A stretch of 64,000 nucleotides of DNA from contig MNCI01011128.1 in the NCBI GenBank assembly GCA_015680685.1, positions 1,084,934-1,148,933 of the forward strand, given 5' to 3'. Every line of letters begins with the position of its first letter. The stretch's first letter is position 1. The notes under the pieces are model-generated. The model saw only the letters and a list, made by a program, of their open reading frames with translations, did not search any database and had not been told where the DNA came from. The position numbers were made by a program, and so were the translations under genes. This DNA is from Gnetum montanum (taxonomy: Eukaryota > Streptophyta > Gnetopsida > Gnetales > Gnetaceae). This document shows positions 35,460-47,031 of the stretch, one piece after another.

Positions 35460-37260
35460 AAGGGAAAGACAAAAGAGAGGTAAACATCTAAATCAACAAT
35501 TACAATAGTAGTATCATTTATGGAGGGTAGAAGATCCTCTAACAAAACAAATGAACACTTAGACCAAACAAAAAACCCTAGGCATTCCTATAAGGTATCA
35601 AAATCAAAAACCAAAACATAATCATAAAGTTCATTTAAAATAGAGGGTATGCATATTCGAAAAAGCAAAAGAACACAGTTTACAAGAGCCACATTAGCTT
35701 ATCTCGCAAGGAGTCATGAGTATTAAATGTTATCATCATGCATTCATGTTATTTTCCTATAAGTGAAAGTTGGTAAATGCTCTCGAGGTGCATTTTTAAA
35801 GAAAATTTAGGCACTTCACACAAAAAGTACAAGCATTCCTCTCAAGAAAAATCTCTCAAGGGACCTCCATCCATAATGAACTCTCATGCAAGTAGCTATG
35901 AATGATGAGCCCTTCTATAATCATTGCCCAATACTAATCCCACAAGATGCCAATCCACATGTGCACAAATTGACCTACAACCTATGTAAGCAAACATTCC
36001 TTGAAAAGGTGTGTCATAGTTTCAATCTCCTTATAGCAAAGGATATAGTTTCAATCTCCCAAGGGACCTCCATCCATAATGAAATCTCATGCAAGTAGCT
36101 ATGAATGATGAGCCCTTCTATAATCATTGCCCAATACTAATCCCACAAGATCCCAATTCACATGTGCACAAATTAACCTACAAACTATGTAAACAAACAT
36201 TCCTTGAAAAGGTGTGTCATAGTTTCAATCTTCTTATAGCAAAGGATATACCGGGAGACCATGATCAAACCCTATTGTTGGAGTTTTTCTTAAGTAAGCA
36301 CTACATGATAAGCTAACATCCTAGTGAAAAATCTCATCTTTGATTAATAATGCAACCTTCAAATAAAGCTCCATCCCCTTACTTTGGCAAAGGATTTCCT
36401 ATCAAGATATGAGATACATTATTTGTAGGGTATCAAAGCAAAATGAAAGGTATCTTCATGGGCTAAATTAGTAGGCCTATGTCTTTTAAGAATGTCAAAA
36501 ATTTTAGTGAATTGGCCATGTCTATTATCATCATGAAAGACTAATGGCATTTTCCACTACCCCCTACTGAACCAATCCTTTACAGGTCCCTCTAGAACTT
36601 AGCACAATAGGATGACTATAGAAAAAAAAATCCCTAATCATTTTGTGATGAGCTTGTCCTATTAGAAAACCTTCCGCCAAATTGTCTGCTTCCCTAAATT
36701 TTGAGTGTCCAAGTGGTTGAAGGAAAATCCATCCTCCATAATGGTTTTCCATATCGCCAAGGCTCTAGTCAAGCTAGTCTACAAATTAAGATAGCACATT
36801 TAAAGAAAACTAACCCAAGGATTTTCTGCCTAAGATCAAACCTCCCTAGCTAGCTTAGCAACTAAAATGCAAGCCTGCCTCCTAAAATCCTAAAGCCCAC
36901 AACCACCTACAAGAACTAGGATAGCCACCTTATCCTAAGCAATTAAATAAAATCGAGGATGCTCCTCCCCACTAAACTAAAGAAAATTCCTCATAATCTT
37001 ATTGACTTGCAACACAAAATGGGTTGGGGATTGAAAACCAATGTACTATGAATGGGAATGCTTGAGAGGACAAATTTAGTTAAAGTCAGCTTACTTACGA
37101 AAGATAGAAATACACCTCTTCAAAAGGCAAACTTCTTCTACATCTTTCCCAACACTCCCTTCCAACTGTTAGCTAATTTTTGTCTGTAGAATAAAGGCTA
37201 TCCTAGATAGGTAGCTAAGAATGAGCCAACCATACACCCAAAACACATATTCTAGCTATC
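35460..37260 (-). pseudogene. Second LINE fragment, related to 22250-23600
   Basis: This stretch parallels 22270-23560 line by line (for example the CCTCCATCCATAATGAA and ACCATGATCAAACCCTAT regions), in the same orientation, with an extra insert at about 36770-37150. It lacks the RT palm motifs. An internal 203 bp tandem duplication is listed separately. Confidence 0.6.
35861..36266. repeat. Tandem duplication, 203 bp period, two copies
   Basis: GGACCTCCATCCATAATGAA occurs at 35861 and again at 36064, and the following ~190 bases repeat with few differences. The single copy in the other LINE shows the duplication is local and recent relative to the LINE. Confidence 0.8.
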
Positions 37261-37535
37261 TAATAAATCTGGAATCACTTAAAAATGTTTCAAAATGACT
37301 AAGATATAATTGAAATAGTAAATGTCTCTAATTCTAACTATTGAACTTCCAAGATTGAGTAAATAATGATGAATGATGTTCATGAATTGATGAAAATATA
37401 GTCAAATTCTTGCTAAAATTATATTGATGATTCCATGATACAAATTTCTAGGATGTCTTGGATATATATATGTAACAAGTGGGGCAAAGTTTACTAAAAA
37501 TAATACAATAAAGCCCCAATGACAAAAAAAACTTT

Positions 37536-37566
<31 letters not shown>

Positions 37567-38342
37567 ACCAAAATAACATTACAACTGCCCATCAATTCAA
37601 AAATTTCCTATATTTTATTAAAATAAACTCTTATTGTATAATTAAAATAAAAAATTAGTGTCTTCTACTCTAAAAAAGCTAACATCAATAATTTTGATTT
37701 TTGCACATAAAATACCATACAATATTCACTACCTAATGAGGGGGTGTTGGAATGTGAAACAAGTAAAACATAGGTACACCCCAAGATATATAGTCCAATT
37801 AGAACTTTATATAACTCAATATTACCCACTGGAATTGAACCCATGACATAGAGCTTCCAAAGAAGGCTAACACATCATTTTTATTCACTACCTAATGAGG
37901 TTCTAGTTTTCTCAAGAAAAAGCAAATTTATGTTAGAAGGCAATTAATTAATTTCATAATCATTTCTTGAATACTAGATTAACAAATTATATTGCTTGTG
38001 CACACTAAGCCTACACATCTCTAACTTGGTTTCTTAAAATTTCCATGAGGATAACATAGAATAATCCATAACCTAGCCAAGGCCAAGAAGGTGTTACCTA
38101 CTACCAAGTAAGATATGTGATACACAACTTATTACCTAGTCATAAGGATCTTAGCTTGGTAATCCTAGGTCACAGGTTCAATTCTACTCAATAACACTAA
38201 GTTATAAATTTCAAAAAAAACAATCATAAAGGGAATTCTAAAACTACTAGAGATCTAACAATATTATAGCACTTCATGGTATCTCTATGACAAAATAATA
38301 ATAATAATTTGAAATCTTAGTACTCATAAATACAATCATAAG
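37261..38342. other. AT-rich sequence with (TA)n microsatellite
   Basis: No gene is recognised. A TA dinucleotide run occupies 37541-37566. Confidence 0.6.
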
Positions 38343-38347
38343 ATAGT

Positions 38348-39277
38348 TGATGAGTGGCGAGGTACCCCTACACTCAACCATACGAAACGAGTGTAGCACG
38401 CGCGATCTGGTCGAACTCCGCAGACTAAATGCCTAAATGCCCCATAGAACACTTGGGGCTAATCATTCGTTGTCTTCCCAAACTTACTTGTTGTTGTCAC
38501 GGTGTATGGTTAAGTAAGTCCGAGGTATATGATTTTTATGGTCTTTTATGGTTTTTCTCCTATGTTATGAGGTGAAGGATTGAGAAACTAACTAACTCTA
38601 ACTAATGTCCTAAGTCTAAATTAACTAGCGTCAGCATATTACCACTTACTGTACACACCCTAAACTATGCAATTGTGGCTACCAAACACTAATCGTTATT
38701 GGGATTACCACACGTAATGCACATGCTCGAAGTGGTCGTACTGAGACACTTAACTAGCTTAAACGTGATGAGCAGCCGATTCCTTGACTAGCCGTACACA
38801 TCCATCGATGCTCGTAATCAAGTCGTACTCATCCCATATTCTAGGAGTTGAGGGTGAGAGAGACTAATCACGATGAGTAGCCGATTTCTTGATTAGCTAT
38901 ACACATTCGTCAATGCCCATAATCAAGTCGTACTCATGCCACGCTAATGCAGGTAATAAATAACAGGTATGAAATAACATGTAATAAACCTATTCCATGC
39001 ACTGCAAGGTTTATCCACAAAGCTTGTCTTTATTTCCATACACAACTTGCGTTCAGGTACAAAGCTACTCGCATAAAGATCCGTTCACTTGGGGACTCCT
39101 ACTGCAGGCACATGGAAAATATTCTATCTCTGGAGTGATCAAACTACCAAAGTTTCCCTACTTTAAGCCTAGGATGGGAAATGAGGAGAGTGCCACCTCT
39201 TATTTATAGACTTGGCGGCGGACCGCAATATCGCGTACGTGATATCATAGGGGACGACGCGATATCGTGTCTCATCA
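38348..39277 (-). repeat. 3' LTR of element D
   Basis: The plus-strand edges are TGATGAGTGGCG and GTCTCATCA. TATTTATA is at 39201-39208, with GATATCGC-type words between it and the LTR edge at 39277. The purine tract (minus TCAGTCATGGGGGTA) adjoins. It has one palindrome unit fewer than the 5' LTR. Confidence 0.9.
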
Positions 39278-40029
39278 TACCCCCATGACTGAATGAAAAC
39301 TTGTTCTCGAGTTCTTTACAATAATATCGGGAAGGTATGGAATTATTGACGGAAATGGAACTAATGGGATGACATGTGAATGGATCATTATTACAAGACT
39401 TGACAAAATTGGTGTTCATAATAACAAGGGTGAACACCTTATTACAATGACATCAGGCCTTTGTTGGTAACTGAGAAAGAGAGAGAGAAAGAAGTGTTGT
39501 TGCTGCCAACTCCAAGATTACGTCTTTCTTTGTCCATCTGTAAGCACATCATCGATCTTGCTCCTTACATAGCTCTTGTAGCGCTGCCCCATTCCATGTC
39601 TTTGCTCTAGATCCAATCCATTGTTGCATGATCGCCATCTACACACACAACATAGTCTTATATTAGCAAGGGTAAATGAATCATCATGTAATTGATACCT
39701 TGCTTTGGTGTAAGTCCATTGGCTAGGTTGTGGTATGGCTGATTTGGATCGGGAGATATATTACTGATGACTATGGAAGGTTTAGGGGTTAGAAAGAAAA
39801 TCAAAAAATTTCAGGGCTAGGAGAAAATCGAAAAAATCAAGCCCCATACCCCCATGACTAATCGTGAACCTCCAGTAGCATTAGAATGGAGAAAGGAAAG
39901 GAGTAAGAAAGATAGATAAAAAGGGACAACTATGGCATTGATGAAATGAATGTCAAGATGGTAATAAACAAAATAAAATTAATTGCAAAATTTTAAGGGA
40001 AATAATTTAACTAATGCTCCAAAGAGGAA

Positions 40030-40078
40030 TGTCAGTGGGTCCTCCCCAAAGTAGGCTCATGCCCATAATGCCCTGACA
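40030..40078 (-). promoter_or_regulatory. Conserved stem-loop, element D copy
   Basis: The arms are TGTCAG and CTGACA, where A and B have TGCAAG and CTTGCA: both sides changed together and pairing is kept. The loop has CCTACTTTGGGGAGGACCCA. Confidence 0.65.
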
Positions 40079-41084
40079 AACCCACATTCACAGAGTTCAT
40101 AGGCTCTGGGAATTTCATCTGAAACAAGAGTTAAAGTCTTAACCGCAAGCATCTACCAAAAAGAAAACAATGCATCAACCAAAATATATACACTAATGAT
40201 ACAACCGGTAATGAGGTGAACAATGGAGAGAAGGATGAAGAGAAGAGAATGGAATGGAATCCCAAGAACAAGGTGGTGTACAGCCCCTTGTGTAGTTCAT
40301 GATTAATGTGACTTAGTAATTCTCATTCCAGCTTTGGCCTTAAACCAACCACTTCCAGTGACTTCACATCAATGCATTCGGCTAAACAATCCACTTGGAT
40401 AACAAGGATGCATCTCCAAAGAGCCACCACCATGCCGACGAAACAAAGGACAGAATGGGAAGCGTGAAGGGCCTTAGTTAGAGGAAACACTTTTGGTTCC
40501 ATAACCAGTGCTTGTAGCCCAAGTTTATTCATCTAAGGGGTGTGCTTTGAATTCTCACTTTCTTTCTTTCTTTCTTTCTTTCTTTTCTTTTTTTTTTTTT
40601 GTGTTTTTATGCATGAAAACCACTCCATGCAAAGACTTCTTATTTTTATTGTCTCAGCTTCCGATAGTTGGGTAACATCGGAACGGCAAGAAAACTCAAG
40701 AAGAAAACATCCAAGCACCCAAGAGAATGGCCAACACAAAAGCATCAAGTTCCCTTGAAGTCACACCCTTTGCAATCCTTGAGTCCTTCCTTAGTTTGAG
40801 AAATACCTAGTCGCTGATTCGTTAAAGTTCTTATTAGAAGGGGACTGTACATTTCCAAGCCGAGAGAAACCATAGAAATTGATAGATGGATGGATGAAGT
40901 GATCTCATTGCCTGCCATATCAAAAGAAACATACCTTAGCATCAACATTATGACTTAAAGGTAAAAACCAAACATTAGCAATCAATATGAAAACAATTTA
41001 TACCATCATTCCGAACACTTATTATGGGACAAACTTACATGGTGGAACACACACACACACACACACAATGGAAAAGTATAACGA

Positions 41085-41215
41085 TGTTGTAAAATAAAAA
41101 TTAGAAAAGTTAAAGAAATTTGTAAAATAAAAATTAAAAAAGTTAAATAATTTTGTAAAAGAAAATTAGAAAAGTTAAAGAAATTTGTAAAACAAAAATT
41201 GAAAAAAGAACTGAG
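41085..41215. repeat. AT-rich minisatellite, about 35 bp unit, 3-4 copies
   Basis: Repeats of the form TTTGTAAAATAAAAATTAGA followed by AAAGTTAAAGAAA occur in tandem with small changes. Confidence 0.75.
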
Positions 41216-41518
41216 AGCCCCATATGATCAGCATAGGTGGCCATCTTCCCCATGACTGAGTTGTAAGGGAGAGATCCGAAATAATGAGCGCATGTTTAAA
41301 TTTCTAAGAAGTGCCCAACTTCTCCCAATTGATGATCTTAGATTAAGGGGTGGAAGTTGGCAACGCTCATATTCCAATGTATATATTCTTTCATTATGGG
41401 CATGGGTTTCCTCAGTTCGTTCCATGCATATTCGGTTGCTGCTTCGAGTAGCTGTCAACCATGGGGTGTCTACTACTGGTTGTATGGTTGCTACATACAG
41501 GAATCTTTATTTCAATGT

Positions 41519-44497
41519 TTAAAGGGCACACCTACTACATGGAGGAGATGGGCATTCCTCCATGTCATCACCGGATGAATCACTGTATGTGATGCATGGA
41601 ACTTTCCTCTTCTCGATCTTTCCACAAATGTTTATCTTAGAAATTTCTAAGGAAAGATAACGGATCCTAAGGCATGCGTCTACTGTACTTAGCCATGCCC
41701 TTCCCATCATAATTGGGAAGTCCCCTTCGTTGTTGTTAACTTCGATCACCAGAAAATCAGTTGGGTAAGACCAACCACACATAGTGGTAATGATGTCCTC
41801 CACCGATCCCAAGGGAATGGTGATGGACTGGTCTGCCAGCACTAGTTGAATGTTGCTCTTCTTGAGTTGGGGCAAGTTCCAGGCATGATACATCTTTCAT
41901 GAAATTAAGTTGACTCCGGAACCTGAGTCAAGAAGAGCCCTGTGTGGTTCATTTCCGACGATCTATAAATAGATTAAGGGACTCCCAAGATCAGTTAATT
42001 TCCTAGGAAGATGGCCTACCTTGATCCAGTCAGTTAACATAACCGTATCCATTACACTCTGATTTTGGATGGAAGGGTGCTCTGAAGTGTTAGATGATGG
42101 AGGAGTGTACATGGCCTCAACCACTTGTTGTTGCGAGAGTTTGTCTGGGCTTTTGGTTTTGAAGAAAGGTCTTCTCGTTTTACAGTTGTCAAAACCAGCA
42201 GCAGGTTGGATGTTTGCAGCTCTCGCAGCATGATGTTGCTACGGTTGAGGAGGAAGTTCCCCTTACATTGTTGGAGCAGGAGGTGTTACGAGAACTACTA
42301 CTGGTGGAAGAGGTGCGAATGGATTAGGAGGATGGTGTGGGTATGGAGTATCTCCCGAAGGAGAAGGAGTCCTTCTAAAGTACTCCCAAACTTGGTAGTG
42401 ACAGTTGGGGGTTGCGTGACTCATAGAGTCACTTGGAGAAATCAGCTGCTACACATAATATCCATAAGGGTCAGGCTGCCGGTAAGGATACTGTTGTTTC
42501 GGCGATGGCATCCCCCATGACTGTGGGTATTGTCACTACTGATGTTGTCCGATGGGTTGTGGTGGAGTTCCACTTGGATAATACGTTAAGGGTTGGTGGA
42601 ACTGCCTTGGGTTACCCTGTGGATAAGGTAACCTTCGGGGTGTTTGCCGTTGGTTGAGTCTTGGATTAAGCGCATACACCCCAGACTCCTGTAGATGTGA
42701 GATGATGGGGCAACATCCCTTTAGATGGTCATAGTGGCAGATCTCACATCCACCGTCATCGTCTGTGTCAGAGTCCACAACCACATTGGAGTTAGTGATT
42801 TTTCCCTTACCCTTGTTATGTGCAGGGCTTAAATCTCTCCACTTTTTCTTACCTTTGTCACTACTTTGTNNNNNNNNNNNNNNNNNNNNNNNNNNNNNNN
42901 NNNNNNNNNNNNNNNNNNNNNNNNNNNNNNNNNNNNNNNNNNNNNNNNNNNNNNNNNNNNNNNNNNNNNNNNNNNNNNNNNNNNNNNNNNNNNNNNNNNN
43001 NNNNNNNNNNNNNNNNNNNNNNNNNNNNNNNNNNNNNNNNNNNNNNNNNNNNNNNNNNNNNNNNNNNNNNNNNNNNNNNNNNNNNNNNNNNNNNNNNNNN
43101 NNNNNNNNNNNNNNNNNNNNNNNNNNNNNNNNNNNNNNNNNNNNNNNNNNNNNNNNNNNNNNNNNNNNNNNNNNNNNNNNNNNNNNNNNNNNNNNNNNNN
43201 NNNNNNNNNNNNNNNNNNNNNNNNNNNTGTAGTAGTGGGCCATGGCAGCATCCAAGGGTTCATGAGTACCTTGCTTCTAGCCTTGGATCTGCTTACGCAA
43301 ATTGGACACTCTGGAGTACGTTTGATACTTTTTGTTGAACAGTTCTAGCATCGTACTCCACCTCTTGATGGTTTCTGGTTCTAAGGACTAGTACCAGCTC
43401 TTTGCTTCCTTAGTGAGTGTCCTTGGGAATAACTTAAGTTTTTGCCACTCATTTTCTATATTCTGCAAGGCACAGGCATTGTGGAATGCCCGTAAATGAT
43501 TTTGTGAATCAGCATTGTATCCCCCTTCAAATCATGGGATGTTGTTCATGTCTAATCGTTTGATCTGACTATCCTTTAAATGCCTTGTGGAAATCCTAAC
43601 GGCCTCCATTATGTCAAGCATACTTTGGGTTGCGAGTAGGGGCTCGTCATGATCATCTCTTTCATGACACCAGTGATGTCTGCGTTGTTCCCTACTCTCC
43701 CTACGTCCTTTCCCTTGTCCTCTCTCTCGACTTTCCCATCGAGGTCTCTCGTTTCTACCTTTATCCTCACCTTTATGTTCATGGTGGCTGCACCCAGATG
43801 TGGATGGAGAGGGTGAATGATGTGAAGAAGGGGAAGAAGAAGGGGAACCATCACCATGACAATGTTTCTTGCCTTCTCTTCGATTGCTACGGCCCCGATC
43901 GTGGTGACGATCTAAGTGCCCATCCTTAGCATGAGTGGTTGTTCCCTCTATGAACAGTTGGTGTTCACGAGCATCAGAACCAAGGATATGTATCATTGAT
44001 CGTAGGTTCTGATACCCTTCCTCCTCACCATCGTTAGGAGGGGGAACATCATTTGTTAAAGAACCTATGATAAGGGGTTCCTCATCTCCTATTTCGCTAA
44101 GGATGTGCAGGGCTTTGCCCTTCAGAAAAGTATGTTGACTCTCCTGCCTTAAGTTCCTCACACGTTGGGCATCTATGGGATAATAATCCCTCATGTCAAA
44201 ATCTTCCGCAACATATTCAACATATAGTTCTTGCATGCCTATCTGTGCCAAGGCATGGAAAAGCATGCGAGAGATTGCTCGATCTAGGGGTAACACGATG
44301 TTACCTTGCAAATCTCTCCACCGCAGCTGTTCGTCTTGATGGAGAATAAAAGTAAAATTAGGAATATACTCATCGGGATGAGTATATGTCATCTTATATT
44401 GTTTAGGACTTGGCTGATTTTGGTTATGTGTTTTATGTTGCCAACTGTCTCTAGTATGGTCCTTAGGTGGTGAATTGCTCTTATGAGAAGAAGGCAT
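41519..44497 (-). pseudogene. Gag-protease polyprotein (element D)
   Basis: Gag starts at ATG 44497 (MPSSHKSNSPPKDHTR) and stays open for 321 codons. Its long N-terminal region has a charged R/H/S-rich stretch (about 43870-43660). The Gag core follows (LKLFPRTLTKEAKSWY near 43440), then the assembly gap. After the gap comes a zinc knuckle C-E-I-C-H-Y-D-H-L-K-G-C-C (C-x2-C-x3-H-x4-C). The protease (LLDSGSGVNLIS near 41930, MGRAWLS near 41700) is in the same frame, assuming the gap length is right. TGA and TAG codons occur. The frame is cut off after the protease, where A continues into RT. Confidence 0.85.
42870..43227. other. Assembly gap (358 N) inside element D gag
   Basis: It is a run of N. 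The frames on either side agree in phase, so the gap size may be close to real, but no content can be claimed. Confidence 0.99.
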
Positions 44498-44619
44498 TTT
44501 ATCGATGTGCTAATTTCACCGTTATATAAATTTTTCTTTTGATTAACCCGAAGGTTCGTTAAGGCTCACAACGATGTGAGTGATATCCCTTATGTTCTAT
44601 TCAGCGCACAAACACTTAG

Positions 44620-44637
44620 TCCCTGACAACGGCGCCA
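44620..44637 (-). promoter_or_regulatory. Primer-binding site of element D, tRNA-Asp type
   Basis: The minus strand reads TGGCGCCGTTGTCAGGGA, one base after the 5' LTR end. It matches the complement of the 3' end of plant tRNA-Asp(GUC) at 16 of 18 positions (tRNA end recalled from general knowledge). Athila-group elements are known for this primer. Confidence 0.8.
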
Positions 44638-44638
44638 A

Positions 44639-45587
44639 TGATGAATGGCGAGGTACCCCTACACTTAACCATATGAAACGAGCGTAGCACGCATGATCCG
44701 GTCAAATTCTATAGACTAAATGCCTAAACGCCCCATGGAAAACTTGGGGTTAATCATTCGTTATCTTCCCAGACTTACTTGTTGTTGTCACAGTGTATGG
44801 TTAAGTAAGTCCGAGATATATGATTTTTATGGTCTTTTATGGTTTTTCTCCTATACTATGAGGTGAAGGGTTGAGAAACTAACTAACTCTAACTAATGTC
44901 CTAAATCTAAATTAACTAGCATCAACATCCGTTCCCGCTTACCGTACACACCCTGAAGTATGCAACTGTGGTTACCAAACACTAATCGTTACTGGGATTA
45001 CCACACGTAACGCACGTGCTCAAAGTGATCATACTGAGGCACTTAACTAGCTTAAACATGATGAGCAGCTGATTCCTTGACTAGTCGTACACATCCATAG
45101 ATGCTCGTAATCAAGTCGTACTCATCCCGTATTCTAGGAGTTGAGGGTAAGAGAGACTTATCGCGATGAGTAGCCAATTCCTTGATTAGCCATACACATT
45201 CGTCAATGCTCGTAATCAAGTCGTACTCATGCCGCGCTAATGCAGGTAATAAATAACAGGTAGGAAATAACATGTAATAAACCTATTCCATGCACTGCAA
45301 GGTTTATCCACAAAGCTCATCTTTATTGCCGTACACAACTTGCATTCAGGTACAAAGTTGCTCGAATAAAGATCCATTCACTTGGGAACTCCTACTACAG
45401 GCACATGGAAAATATTCTATCTCTGGAGTGATCAAACTGCCAAAGTTTCCCTACTTTAAGCCTAGGATGGGAAATGAGGGGAGTGCCACCTCTTATTTAT
45501 AGATTTGGCAACGGACCGTGATATCACGTACGCGATATCGCAGGGGACGACGCAATATCGCAGCCCATGCGATATCGCGTCTCATCA
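44639..45587 (-). repeat. 5' LTR of element D
   Basis: The plus-strand edges are TGATGAATGGCG and GTCTCATCA. TATTTATA is at 45494-45501, with four GATATCGC-type palindromes between it and the LTR edge at 45587. Confidence 0.9.
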
Positions 45588-45694
45588 ATAGTCAATAGTA
45601 AACAAGCTAGAAACCAATGGCAAATGGAACTTTCTACATAGTTATATCAAACACATTAGCAACCATTGTGAATCAATAAACTAGTACACCAATA

Positions 45695-45936
45695 CACATG
45701 ATTGATAATAAAGAAGACCATACTAAACACATAATAAACTTAGTGGTCAAGTCTATTAACATCCCAAACACACTAGATACAAACTACATATGTTGATATC
45801 ATAACAACACAAGTACACATGATTAATAATAAAGAAAACCATATGAAACAGATAATAAACTTAGGGGTCAAGTCTATAAACATCCCAAACACACTAGATA
45901 CAAACTACATATGTTGATATTATAACAAAATGCAAG
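45695..45936. repeat. Tandem duplication, 121 bp period, two copies
   Basis: CACATGATTGATAATAAAGA at 45695 recurs at 45816 (with TTAATAAT), and the following ~110 bases repeat, including CACACTAGATACAAACTACA. No gene is seen between element D and the host gene 3' end. Confidence 0.8.
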
Positions 45937-46941
45937 CTAAGTAAAGGTGTTATGAGGTTCCACAACACAGCCATATGAACCACCTCCATTGTCTATAAGG
46001 GAAACGAAGTACTTGAGCAAATCAAATCTAAATCTAAATCAAGTTATCTATCACCGCACTTGAGCAACTTGTAAATGTATAGAAAATTATTAGGAAAATA
46101 CCTTGAGTAGAAATCAATCATGTGTATTACCTAGAATAAATTATGGAATAAGGTAAATGATATGCCACCTTGGAGATACAACATCCTAAACAAATATATT
46201 AATATGCAAACTATCCACTTAAACAAATCCACTAGCTTTTAGGTACATTTACCATCAACTTCATCTAAGTGTTTATACATATTTTCTTGCTAATATTTTA
46301 CAATTTCTTATAGAGCCATCCAAATATAGGTTTAATATTTTTTGATTCTTAAATGGTAATCAATCATCTATAAATATACCATATCTCAAAAAACCATTTA
46401 TGAAAACCATCAACTTCATATTACCCCAAACCATCACAAAATAACATTCAAGGTTTTCTTCCATAAGAATTTTATTTAACCATGTGAACCAAAAACATAC
46501 ATAAAGACTAAGAACAATATTATTGCTATTCTAAATTTTGGTTCTTTTCATGTTTGCATGATGTCATTCATGCATCAATGCACCAAGTCTGATACAAATT
46601 TGATCTCTTGATAAATTCATACATCTTCAAGCTTATCAATTCCATTTTATTTAGTTTACAACTTCTTTCTTGATTTTGCAGAATTACATAGAAAAGATGT
46701 ATTTTATTTGCCATCACTAATACATTTTACGAATTTTTTACAAAGTAAAACAACCGTCAACTGAGAAACCTTGATTATTCCCTATATAAGTGACTGATTA
46801 TTAACACAACTGATAGACAGGTCGCTGACACAGAACCAGAAATGAAAACTTGATAAAACTTAAAATAGATATCATTTTGGCACACCCTGCAGGCTTCTGT
46901 GCCACGGATCTTTTAGGAAAAAGACTGCAATATTAAAATAG

Positions 46942-46947
46942 TTTATT
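46942..46947 (-). terminator. Candidate polyadenylation signal of the host gene
   Basis: AATAAA on the minus strand lies 85 bp downstream of the stop codon at 47032. Other AT-rich signals are possible. Confidence 0.35.
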
Positions 46948-47031
46948 AGAAAAGCAAAAACAGACTCCCTGTCTCCCATGAAGCCGTACGTTGTGCACAA
47001 AGGTAACAACAGCTGTTAAGTAAAAGTGGGT

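Larger units (their letters stand above)
39278..41227 (-). other. Noncoding block of element D
   Basis: The stem-loop is at 40030-40078 and the conserved 20-mer at 40749-40768 (minus GGGTGTGACTTCAAGGGAAC). Simple repeats are (TTTC)n at about 40557-40600 and (CA)n at about 41047-41067. A purine tract like the one after pol in A lies at 41241-41258, just outside the block. No ORF3 is present. Confidence 0.7.
38348..45587 (-). mobile_element. Element D: Athila-like element with gag and protease only
   Basis: LTRs at 38348-39277 (3') and 44639-45587 (5') are flanked by a perfect ATAGT duplication (38343-38347, 45588-45592). A tRNA-Asp-type primer site, gag and protease in one frame, and a conserved noncoding block lie inside. 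RT, RNase H, integrase and ORF3 are absent. Its Gag and protease resemble those of A more than those of B and C. A 358-base assembly gap lies in gag. Confidence 0.92.

Noticed and set aside
42765-43348. Several open frames made largely of X
   Set aside because: They are produced by the N gap at 42870-43227.
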